From: Nicotiana tabacum
Lineage: Eukaryota; Streptophyta; Magnoliopsida; Solanales; Solanaceae
Assembly: GCF_000715075.1 (NCBI RefSeq)
Contig: NC_134084.1
Location: 5,086,501-5,150,500, forward strand
Reading direction: 5' to 3'
Length of the DNA: 64,000 bases
Below the pieces are notes generated by a model, which made no database searches, was not told the origin of the DNA, and saw only the letters and a program-made list of their open reading frames with translations. Shown here piece after piece: positions 43,915 through 53,499 of the stretch. The translations under genes and the position numbers were made by a program. The first letter of the stretch is position 1; each line of letters begins with the position of its first letter.

Positions 43915-45250
43915 ATGGTGAGGACACATGCTATCAGAGATGACCAGGCACCCGCGCCCCCTGCTGCAACCGTCAGAGTCCGGGGCCGGGGTAGAGGCCG
44001 AGGACGTGCACATGGTGTAGCCAGAGCACCCGCATGAGCTGCCACCGAGGTACTACCAGTAGTTCCAGTTGGAGTCTAGGCACCTGATACGCCTACTGCT
44101 ACTACTACTCCAGCTCTCCAAGAGACTCTTGCGCAGTTCATGAGCATGTACACCACTTTGGCTCAGGAAGGGTTGCTTCCCCTTATTGCAGCCACATCTC
44201 AGGCCGGGGGAGGTGCATAGACTCCCCCCGCCCTCACTCCTGGGCAGCGAGTGTATGTTGATCAGGTCCCAGAGATTATTCCTATACAGCTGGTAGTCCT
44301 AGGCCAGCCCAAGGACAAGGCAGCGACTTCAGAGGATGAGCAGCGGAGACTTGAGAGGTTCAAGAAGTATGATCCTCCTGTATTCAGTGGGTTAGCTTGA
44401 GATGATACCCTGGGATTTCTAGAGGAGTGTCACTGCATCCTCCGTACTATGGGTATATTAGGATCGAGTGGGATTTCTTTCACTGCCTTCCATCTTCGAG
44501 GAGTCGTCTATGAGTGGTGGCGCACCTATGAGTTAGACAGTCCGGACGAGGTTGCTTTACTGACTTGGACCCAGTTTTCAGATATGTTCTTGACAGAGTT
44601 TGTTCTTTAGAGCCTCAGGGACATATGGCGTGCAGAGTTTGAGCATTTGCTCTAGGGTACTATGACTGTCTCGTAGTATGCTATCTGTTACACTAGCTTG
44701 GCTAGGCATGTCCCAGCATTGGTTTCTACTGTTCGTGAGAGGGTTCCCGGTTTATTGAGGGGCTTATTCCCAGCATCAGGTCTAACATTGGTTGGGAGTT
44801 GGAGATGGATATTTCTTATCAGCAGGTGGTGAGAATTGCTAGGATGATTGAGGGTATGCATGCTAGGGAGAGAGAGGAGAGGGAGGCCAAGAGGTCTCGA
44901 GAGTCGGGCCATTATTCTGGTGGCCGTACCCCAGCTGCAGGTCGTCATGGTAGGGGTTATATGGGTCGCCCTGTTCATTCAGCTCTTCCAGCAACCAATG
45001 GTATTCCAGCTCCTCCTAGGCCTCAGGAGCCTTATTATGCATCTCAGTATCTAGTGCGCCTCCTACGCGTGGTGCTTTTAGTGGTCAGTCCAGCAGACCT
45101 AGCCCGAGCCAGTCACAACCACCACATCCTCCTTGAGCTTCTTTTGAGTGTGGTGATACACGCCATATGGTAAGGGATTTCCCCATACTTAGGAGGGGTG
45201 CACCTTCACAGACTTCTTAGCCACATGGTGCCCCGCAGAGTTCTTAGGCT
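43915..45250 (+). pseudogene. gag: G4 gag, stops and lost zinc-knuckle cysteines
   Basis: From ATG at 43915 one frame can be read: MVRTHAIRDDQAPAPPAATV, an Arg-Gly-rich stretch, EDEQRRLERFKKYDPPVFSG, FTAFHLRGVVYEWWRTYEL and WTQFSDMFLTEFV, which is the Retrotrans_gag core. Stops interrupt it (near 44036, 44077, 44218, 44398, 44608, 44655 and 44675), mostly TAG at expected CAG positions or TGA at CGA. A frameshift near 44720-44790 leads to frame 44799-45173. The zinc knuckle near 45131-45180 reads SFECGDTRHMVRDFP, so the first and last Cys are lost. Gag packages RNA; this copy cannot. Confidence 0.8.
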
Positions 45251-45497
45251 ATGGTTACAGCTCCAGTTGCTACCCCACCTACTCAGCTAGCTAGAGTTGG
45301 AGGTCGGGGAGGTAAAGGTCGCCTTAGAGAGGGAGGCCAGGCCAGATACAATGCCCTTCATGCCCGTACCGAGGTTGTTGCCTCTGATTCTATCATCATA
45401 GGTATTATACTGGTTTGTCACAGAGATGCATCGGTCCTATTTGATCCAGACTCCACTTATTCTTATGTGTCTTCTTATTTTGCTCCGCTTTAGATAA
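45251..45497 (+). pseudogene. pol: G4 protease N-terminal part, cut by SINE
   Basis: Frame 45251-45493 (80 codons) encodes a Gly/Arg-rich stretch and then VCHRDASVLFDPDSTYSYVS, the protease active-site segment. The usual DPGST is DPDST, so the conserved Gly of the D-T/S-G triad is changed. It ends where the SINE begins and resumes after 45718. Confidence 0.8.
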
Positions 45498-45718
45498 GAG
45501 GGGTTGCTCTGATGGTAAGCAACCTCTACTTTCAACCGAGAGGTTGTGAGTTCGAGTCACCCCAAGAGCAAGGTGGGGAGTTCTTGGAGAGAAGGATGTT
45601 GAGGGTCTATTTGGAAATAGCCTCTCTACCCCAGGGTAGGGGTAAGGTCTGCATACACACTGCCCTCCCCAGACCCCACTAGTGAGATTATACTGCGTTG
45701 TTGTTGTTGTTGTTGTTT
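45498..45718 (+). mobile_element. TS-type tRNA-derived SINE with (TTG)n tail
   Basis: The 5' part is tRNA-like, with an A-box-like GCTCTGATGGTAAGCA and a B-box-like GTTGTGAGTTCGAGTCAC. The body reads GGTGGGGAGTTCTTGGAG, TACCCCAGGGTAGGGGTAAG, GTCTGCATACACACTGCCCT and CCCCAGACCCCACTAGTG. It ends in TTATACTGCG and a TTG repeat. This is the well-known TS SINE of tobacco and relatives. It is about 220 bp, lies within the protease gene of G4, and no clear target duplication is left. Confidence 0.92.
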
Positions 45719-46235
45719 GGGTGTCCCTCGGGATTCTTTGAGTTCCCCTGTTTATGTTTCTACTTCTGCGGGAGATTCTCTTATTGTGGACCGTGTTTAT
45801 CGATCGTGTTTGGTTGCTTTTAGTGGTTTTAAGACCAGAGCCAATTTATTGTTGCTCAACATGGTTGATTTTGATATTATCTTAGGCATGGACTGATTGT
45901 CACCCCATTATGCTATTCTTGATTGTCATGCCAAAACCGTGATGCTGGCTATGCCAGGTGTACTGCGTGTTAAGTGGATGTGTGCTTTAGATCACACTCC
46001 AATATAGTTATTTCTTTCCTTAAGAATCAGTGTATGGTTGAGAAGGGGTGTGACGTGTATCTAACTTATGTGAGAGATGTCAGTATTGATACCCCTTCAG
46101 TTGATTCAGTCCTAGTAGTACAGGATTTTCTTGATGTATTTCCAGCTAATCTTTCGGGCATGCCGCCTGATAGAGATATTGATTTTGGCATTGAATTGTT
46201 GTCGGGCACTCAACCCATTTCTATTCCTCCGTAAT
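45719..46235 (+). pseudogene. pol: G4 protease end and linker to RT
   Basis: After the SINE the text resumes with GVPRDSL-like sequence. Broken frames (stops near 45826-45900) give VDFDIILGMD-like sequence near 45865. Frame 45974-46234 is the linker ([56 protein letters not shown]) with the ISIPP end. A stop TAA follows at the position of a Tyr codon. Confidence 0.8.
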
Positions 46236-47506
46236 GTATGGCCCCTCATGAGTTGAAGGATCAGTTACAGGAATTGCTTGATAAGGGTTTTATTCGGCCC
46301 AGTGTATCACCTTGGGGTGCTCATGTCTTGTTTGTGAAGAAAAAGAATGGTTCTATGCTTATGTGTATTGATTATCGCTAGTTGAACAAAGTTACAGTGA
46401 AGAACCATTATCCTTTGCCTCGTATTGATGATCTGTTTGACCAGTTACAGGGTACACGAGTGTTTTCTAAGATTGACTTGCGTTCAGGTTACCATCAGTT
46501 GAAGATTCGGGGGCCAGATATCCCGAAGACTACTTTCAGGACTCGGTATGGTCATTACGAGTTCCTTGTTATGTTATTTGGGCTAACCAATGCCCCAATA
46601 GCCTTTATGCATTTGATGCACAGTGTGTTCTGGCCATATCTGGACTCGTTCATCATTGTCCTTATTGATGATATTTTGGTGTATTCCCGGAGTCGGGAAG
46701 ATCATGAGCAGCACCTGAGGACAGTGCTTCAGACCTTGAGAGAAAAGAAGTTATATGCAAAGTTCTCAAAATGTGAGTTTTGGTTGGATTCCGCGGCATT
46801 CTTAGGCCACGTGGTATCGAGTGAGGGTATTCAGGTGGATCCAAAGAAAGTAGAGGCAGTGCAGAGTTGGCCTAGACCATCCTCAGCTACAGAGATCCGC
46901 AGTTTTCTTGGCTTGGCGGGTTATTACCGTTGTTTTGCTGAGGGGTTTTCATCGATTGCAGCCCCTATGACCAAGCTGACCCAGAAGGGTGCTCCGTTCC
47001 AGTAGACGGAAGAGTGTGAGGCGAGCTTTCAGAAGCTCAATACAGCTTTGACTACAACCCCAATTTTGATATTGCCTACATGTTCGGGGTCTTATACTGT
47101 CTATTATGATGTCTCGAGGGTTGGCCTTAGAGAGGTATTGATGCAGGGCGGTAGGATGATTGCATACGGGTCCAGACAATTGAAGGTACACGAGAAGAAT
47201 TACCCTGTCCATGACCTTGAGTTAGCTGCCATTGTTCACACCTTGAAGATCTGGCATCATTATTTGTATGGTGTGCCTTGTGAGATTTATACGGATCATC
47301 GGATCTTCCAACACATGTTCAAGCAAAAGGATCTAAATTTGCGCCAGAGGAGGTGGTTAGAGTTGCTGAAGGACTATGATATCACTATTTTGTATCACCC
47401 GGGCAAGACCAATGTGGTAGCCGATGCCTTGAGTCGCCGGGCAGAGAGTTTGGGGAGTTTGGTTTATTTACCAGCATCGGAGAGGCCTATGGCGATGGAT
47501 GTTTAG
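46236..47506 (+). pseudogene. pol: G4 reverse transcriptase and RNase H, few stops
   Basis: A single frame contains the RT domain: [16 protein letters not shown], a TAG in place of Gln just before [45 protein letters not shown], and the catalytic LIDD (Tyr/Phe changed to Leu, both Asp kept). The thumb ([15 protein letters not shown], [17 protein letters not shown]) and [16 protein letters not shown] follow. RNase H comes next with VYYDVSRVG (Cys-Asp-Ala changed), [27 protein letters not shown] and ADALSRR. A TAG near 47005 (expected Trp) separates the two open parts. Confidence 0.9.
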
Positions 47507-49010
47507 GCCTTATCTAGCTAGTTTGTGAGATTGGATCTTTTGGAGCCCAGTTGAGTTCTAGCTTGCGTGATTTCTCGGTCTTCCTTATTTGATTGTATCA
47601 GGGAGCATCAGTATGATGACCCTCATTTGCTTGTCCTCAAGGACAAGGTTTAACATGTTGATGCCAGAGATGTGACTATTGGTGATGACGGGGTATTGAG
47701 GATGCAGGGTCAGATTTGTGTACCTAATGTTGATGGGCTTCGGGAGTTGATTCTAGAGCAGGCCCATAGTTCACAGTATTTTATTCATCTGGGTGCTACG
47801 AAGATGTATCAGGATTTGAGATAGCACTATTGGTGGAGGCGGATGAAGAAAGACATAGTTGGGTTTGTAGCTCGGTGCCTCAATTGTCAATAGGTCAAAT
47901 ATGAACACCAGAGACCGGGTGGGTTGCTTCAGCAGATAGAGATTCTGGAGTGGAAATGGAAGCGGATCACCATGGACTTTGTAGTTGGGCTCCCACGGAC
48001 TTTGAGGAAGTTCGATTCCATTTGGGTGATTGTGGATCGGCTGACCAAGTCCGCGCACTTCATTCCTGTGTGTATTACTTATTCTTCGGAGTGGTTGGCG
48101 GAGATTTATATCCGGGAGATTGTTCGTCTTCATGTTATCCCAGTTTCCATCATTTCAGATAGGGGTAATTAGTTCACATCACTATTTTGGAGGGCCGTTC
48201 AGCATGAGTTGGGTACTCGGGTAGAGTTGAGTACAACATTTCACCCTCAGATGGACGGACAATCCGAGTGCACTATTCAGATTCTTGAGGATATGCTCCG
48301 TGCGTGTGTGATTCAGTTTGGAGGGTCTTAGGATCAGTTCTTGCCATTGGCGGAGTTTGCCTACAACAACAAATATCAGTCCAACATTCAGATGGCACCG
48401 CATGAGGCTTTATATGGTAGGCAGTGTAGGTCCCCGGTAGGTTGGTTTGAGCCGGGTGAGGCTAGATTATTGGGCACAAACATGGTTTAGAATGCTTTGG
48501 AGAAGGTTAAGGTGATTCAGGATTGACTCCGTACAGCCCAGGCCAGACAGAAGAGCTATGCGGATCGGAAGGTTCGTGATGTTTCCTATATGGTTGAAGA
48601 GCGGGTTCTACTTTGGGTTTCGCCTATGAAGGGCGTTATGAGAGTTGGGAAGAAAGGGAAGCTGACTCTGAGGTTTATTGGTCCTTTTGAGATATTGAGA
48701 CGTGTTGGGGAGGTTGCTTATGAGCTTGCCTTACCTCTCAGCTTGGCAGGAGTTCATCCGGTATTTCATGATTCGATGCTTCGGAGGTATCACGGGGATC
48801 TGTCGCACATGTTGGATTTTAGTTCAGTTCAGTTGGACAAGGATCTATCTTATGTTGAGGAACCAGTGGCAATATTGGACAGGCAGGTTCGAAAGCTAAG
48901 GTCAAAGAACATTGCATCAGTGAAGGTTCAGTGGCGGGGTCAGCCGGTCAAGGAAGTGACCTGGGAGACCGAGTAGGATATGCGCAGCCATTACCCTCAT
49001 CTTTTCACTA
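47507..49010 (+). pseudogene. pol: G4 integrase and chromodomain-like tail, stops
   Basis: It follows RNase H in the same frame. The HHCC zinc region reads EQAHSSQYFIHLGATKMYQD and RCLNCQ. The core has ITMDFVVGLP (first Asp), VSIISDRGN then a TAG (second Asp kept), and FHPQMDGQSECTIQ (Glu kept). The tail has RVLLWVSPMKGVMRVGKKGK, GPFEILRRVGEVAYELALP and HPVFHDSMLRRYHGD, then EPVAILDRQVRKLRSK...VQWRGQPVKEVTWE, a Tekay-type chromodomain-like module. About eight stops are present, nearly all TAG or TGA at positions where CAG, TGG or CGA is expected. Confidence 0.9.
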
Positions 49011-49060
49011 CTTCAGGTATGTCTCTATGCTCGTTCGAGGACGTACGAATATTTAAGTAT

Positions 49061-49068
49061 AAGAGGAT
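49061..49068 (+). other. G4 polypurine tract
   Basis: AAGAGGATG directly precedes the 3' LTR start TGTAACGGC. This is a short, decayed form of the AGGGGAGGATG tract of this group. Confidence 0.65.
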
Positions 49069-49754
49069 GTAACGGCTCGGCCGATCGTTTAAAGAATTAA
49101 TGCCTCGATCCCCTATTAACTGCTTTCCCCGTGTTTGTTTATGCTATTTTGATTTGCCGGGATGCTTGGCTTTGAGTTTCGGAGAGTTTTAGGATACTTA
49201 GTCCCTAAATGAGAGCTTACGTTTTGGAAATTTGACCGTAGTTGTAACAGTGTGAAGACGGCCTCGGAATGGAATTCCGATAGTTCCGTTAGCTCCATTG
49301 GGTGATTTCGAATTTAGGAGCGTGTTCGGATTGTGTTTTGGAGGTCCGTAGCTAATTTAGGCTTGAAATGCCGAAAGTTGAATTTTGAAGTTTCCGGTTC
49401 GATAGTGAGATTTTGATCCGAAGGTCGGAATGGAATTCCGAAAGTTGGAGTAGCTCCGTAGTGTTGAATGTGTCGTGTGTGCAAAATTTCAGGTCATTCG
49501 GAGAGGTTTGATAGACTTTTTGATCGAAAGCGTACTTTGAAAGTTTTTGAAGTTCTTAGGCTTGAATCCGATGATAAATTGGTATTTTGATATTTTTTTG
49601 AGCGTTCCTAAGGTTGGAGCAAGTTTGAATGATGTTATGGGATATGTTGGTAGGTTTGGTTGAGGTCCCGGAGGTCTCGGGTGTATTTTGGATGCTCAAA
49701 CGGGCACTTTTAGTCTTTGGGAGATTGTCGGTTTTTTGGTGTTTTAGCAGCAGT

Positions 49755-49995
49755 GATTTGTTCATTGCAATCGCGTGAGTTCATTCGAGATTGCGTAGAG
49801 TAAGTTGAGGCTAGGCGGATTTTTTTGAATCGCGATCGCGTAGGGTGAGCAGTCTTGGTCATTGCGTTCATGTGGAGAACTTTGCGTTCGCATAGAAGGA
49901 CTTGGAGTGGCAGTGAGGTGATGGAATTCTCTATGCGATCTCATAGAGCTGGTCGCGATCGCATTGTTGTGAGGAAATTGCCTTATGCGATCGCA
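49755..49995. repeat. G4 3' LTR palindrome cluster (GCGATCGC)
   Basis: CAATCGCGTGAG, ATCGCGATCGCGTAGGG, GCGTTCGCATAG, GGTCGCGATCGCATTG and TATGCGATCGCATAGG occur in sequence. The last is a perfect 14 bp palindrome (TATGCGATCGCATA). It lies about 0.69-0.93 kb from the LTR start. Confidence 0.8.
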
Positions 49996-50014
49996 TAGGG
50001 TTCAATCTGAGCAG

Positions 50015-50024
50015 TATTTAAATA
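50015..50024 (+). promoter_or_regulatory. Candidate TATA box of G4 LTR
   Basis: TATTTAAATA lies about 20 bp after the last palindrome and is followed about 25-40 bp later by TTCTTCATTTTTCCACC, which looks like a plant 5' leader. Assignment is by position and motif only. Confidence 0.4.
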
Positions 50025-50876
50025 GCCCATTCGTGACCCTTCTTCATTTTTCCACCATTTTGAACGGGATTGAAGCTTTTGAGGGAGATTTTTAAGGAAA
50101 CCAAAGGGGAATCTTTTTTTTGGAGGTAACATTTTTGACTTCATAACTCTTTAATATGTGATTAAAGGTCTAATTAGTGGTAGAAAATTTGGGAAAAATC
50201 AGTGCAAAATGGGTAATTAGGGCTTGAGATTAAGAGATCTTAAAATGAATATTTGAGGGGCCAATTTAACTCCGATTTCAATGTTCTTGATATTTATAGA
50301 CTCGTGAGAGTGTGGGGATTCTGAAAATGTAAATTTTACCCAATTTTGAGACGTGGGCCCGAGGGGCATTTTGGTCATTTTACCTAATTTCGCATATTAG
50401 CTTAGAATTTCTTTGTAAAATTAGTTACTTGAAGTGTTATTTATATTATGCAATTGAATTGAATAGATTTGGGACATTTGGAGTTGAGTACTCGTGGCAA
50501 GAACATGGTTTCGGGTTGACTTTGAGCCGGTTCGAGGTAAGTGGCTTGCCTAACCTTGTGTGGGGGACCTTCCCCTTAGGATTTGGTATTATTGATAATT
50601 GAAATGCCTTGTATGTGAGGTGACAAGTGCGTACTTGTGCTAATTGTTGAAAATCCAGTTTTCATTAAGTAATTACTAGTATGTTTCTCTTCATGTTTAT
50701 ACCACTTGCAATTTAAGCCTGTTGTTAGCTTAGGAAAGCATGTCTAATTGACTTAATTGCCTTGCTTGCTCAAACTGCCTTATTTGGATTACGTGCAGCA
50801 TGCTAAGTTAGAAATACCTATTTTGCCTTGGTATGAAACTTGAATTGAACTGTGTACTCTTGTTGTTGTTGTGTGT

Positions 50877-51165
50877 TTACTTTGGGACTACATGACGATA
50901 TCCCGGGAGATCCCCCTGTATGTTTACTTTGGGACTGCGGAACGGTATTCCGGGAGATCCCCCTATATATTTACATTGGAACTACGGGATTGCACCCGGT
51001 AGATTCCCCCTATACTGAATATTTACATTTCGGACTACGGATCGGTATTCTGGGAGATCCCTTCGTATTATGAGTTGGACTACAGGACGGTATCCCGGGA
51101 GATCCACTGGATATTTATATTTGGGACTACAACACGGTATCCTGGGAGATCCCCGGTTGTTATCT
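50877..51165. repeat. G4 3' LTR minisatellite block
   Basis: GGGACTAC...CGGTATCCCGGGAGATCCCC recurs about six times at irregular 45-65 bp spacing. TCCCGGGA is palindromic. The block is about 1.8-2.1 kb from the LTR start. Confidence 0.85.
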
Positions 51166-51826
51166 TTGTGCTAAGCTGTATTTCTTTCTGTGTTTACTTG
51201 GCCTTTGTGGTAGTTGTTGTTGTTCTTTATATCCTGTATTACTTTTACTATTGTACTTATTTATACTGTTCTTGTTCTATATTGTTAAACCATATATTTT
51301 ATTTAACCTCAGTAGGGCCCTAACCTTCCTCGTCACTACCCGACTGAGGTTAGGCTTGGCACTTACTGAGTACTGTTGTGGTGTACTCATGCCCTTTCTT
51401 CGCATGTTTTTCATGTGCAGATCCAGGTACTTCCACTCAGACTTATCATGCTTGAGACGAGGCGCCTATAGACACTCCGAGGTATATTTGCCACATCTGC
51501 AGACCGAAGAGTCCCTTTCTACTCTTCCTTTTTGTATTAGCCCTTCTGTACTTTTGTTTCTTTGTTAGATATTCTGGAGTTAGATGCTTGTAGACATTCA
51601 AAGTCTTGTGATCATGAGATTTCGGGTTTTGGGAAATGTTATTAGTTTCGAGAGTTGTTATTGTGTATGCCAAGCGGCACTTTAAAAATACTGTTTTATA
51701 TCACTATTTCGGTTTTTAATTATTTCTTCCACAAATTGGTTTATTTTCCGCATTGTTAGGCTTACCTAGTCATAGAGACTAGGTGCTGTCACGATGGTTC
51801 ACGGAGGGCGAACCGGGGTCGTGACA

Positions 51827-51831
51827 GTTCT
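51827..51831. other. G4 target-site duplication, right copy (GTTCT)
   Basis: It matches 42207-42211 exactly. C1 coding sequence resumes on both sides. Confidence 0.9.
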
Positions 51832-53460
51832 CTTGTGTTCTTCTCTCATGTACTAGTGGAGTACTCTGGACTACATCAACCACTCTTTCTTCAGCTTCAG
51901 TGGTTGTAATTGAGGTACCTGGTTCCATTGAAGAAGAGGCAACATTGTCTTCACTCGACTCTTTTACTTGGCTCATCATAACTGCCTTTCCATTTGTCAT
52001 GTTAATGACTTCACCAGGGACTAGTAAGGGTTCTCCATTTTGATCCTCTTCAACACTCTTCTCACATGAGGGAGGACTCATCAAAAATAACATGAACACT
52101 TTCCTCGACACATTGAGTCCGCTTGTTGTATATCTTATAAGCTTTGCTTTGAGAAGAGTAGCCCATAAATATTCATTCATCACTCTTGGCATCAAATTTA
52201 CCAAGCTGATCCTTTCCATTATTGAGAACATAGCATTTGCACCCAAATGTTCATAGGTGAGTCAACTTGAGTTTCGTTCCATTAAGCAACTCATAAGGGG
52301 TTTTGTTCAGGAGTGATCTGATCATGCACCTGTTCACCAAGTAGCAAGCAGTGTTGACCACTTCTGCCCTAAAGTTCTTTGGAATTCCACTGTCGATCAA
52401 CATTGTTCTTGCCATTTCTTTAAGAGTTCTATTCTTCCTTTCCACTACTCCATTTTGCTGGGGGGTTCTAGGAGTTGAGAAGTTGTGAGTAATGCCATTT
52501 TCATTGCAGAACTCATCAAATTTGGCATTATCAAATTTTGTTCCATGATCTGATCTAATACATGTGACTCTAGACTCCATCTTCACCTAGATTTTCTTCA
52601 CAAAAACCACAAACACCTCAAAGGTTTCATCTTTAGTTCTAAGAAACAAAGTCCATGTGAATCTGGAGTAGTCATCCACTATCACAAAAATGTATCTTTT
52701 TCCTCCCCTACTTTGCACTCTCATAGGGCCACATAGGTCCATCTGCAGAAGATCGAGTGGCTTTGAGGTACTTACATCCTTTTTAGACTTAAAAGAGGAC
52801 TTCGCATGATTTTCTTTAGCACAGGCATCACAAAATTTCTGTACTTTGAACTTTGACATGGGCAGACCATGGATCGGGTCTTTCTAAATTAGTTTGTTTC
52901 GAAGAGAGAAGCTTGCGTGCCCATATCTTTTGTGCCAGGGTTCAACATCATCATCAACAACTTTCAAAAAACTCAGATCACCACTTTGTAAGGACTCAAA
53001 ATTAGCAACATAGATGTTCTTGTATCTCTTGGCCACAAGTACCACTTCACCAGTTACCAGATTAGTAACAGTACATATCTTGGACAAGAACTCCACCTTA
53101 TTTCCTTTATCACAGATCTGAGAGACACTCAAGAGACTATACTTAAGACTATTGACATAGTACACATTCTTAATAGAGTGAGTGAGTGATTTCCCAACTT
53201 TTCCAACTCTAAGAATGTACCTTTTTTCCCATTGCCAAAGGATACACTCCCTCCTTGCAGGGCTTTTAGTGAAAGAAAGTCCATGGTGTTCCCAGTTATG
53301 TGCTTTGAACACCCACTGTCCATGAGCCATTGTTGACCCCTTCCTTCCATTGTTCCCTGCACAAGGAGATCAAGAGTTAGTTTTAGGAACCCAAGCAAGT
53401 TTGGGTCCCTTGTAGTAGGCAAGAGGATGAATAAGAGCTCTCTTAGTCCATGCAGGTAAT
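51832..53460 (-). pseudogene. pol: C1 protease and integrase (Copia)
   Basis: Protease: QQWLMDSGCSKHITGN near 53290-53340 gives the Copia Asp-Ser-Gly active site. A frameshift near 53250 leads to frame 52884-53330, with the pre-integrase and HHCC zinc region (EPWHKRYGHASF ... KFCDACAKENHAK). The core follows in frames 52587-52859 (LLQMDLCGPM, first Asp) and 52251-52586 (CIRSDHGTKF, second Asp; PQQNGVVERKNR, Glu). Integrase catalytic residues are all kept. The C-terminal part runs through 51779-52246 in a shifted frame up to G4. Stops near 52588 and 52884 separate frames. Confidence 0.85.
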
Positions 53461-53499
53461 ATGCATTTTTTTGTGGGTGGAACCTGGTCCCTTTTTAAT

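Larger units (their letters stand above)
42212..51826 (+). mobile_element. G4: full-length Gypsy chromovirus (Tekay/Del type) inserted in C1
   Basis: It has LTRs at 42212-43713 and 49069-51826, a PBS, gag-pol and a PPT, and is flanked by the duplication GTTCT. LTR copies differ a lot (roughly 20 of the first 160 bases by eye), so it is old. The 5' LTR has lost about 1.25 kb. Pol is nearly continuous in one frame apart from stops, and a SINE interrupts the protease region. It belongs with G1 by coding sequence. Confidence 0.92.
49069..51826 (+). repeat. G4 3' LTR, full length (2758 bp)
   Basis: It begins TGTAACGGCT and ends GGTCGTGACA before the duplication GTTCT. It holds the palindrome cluster, a TATA-like box, a minisatellite block and the CTCAGTAGGGCCCTAACC segment shared with the 5' LTR. 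Frames 50852-51073, 51075-51323 and 51251-51568 are not genes. Confidence 0.93.

Noticed and set aside
45498..45575. tRNA gene with A and B boxes
   Set aside because: The boxes belong to the tRNA-derived head of the SINE; no cloverleaf is complete.
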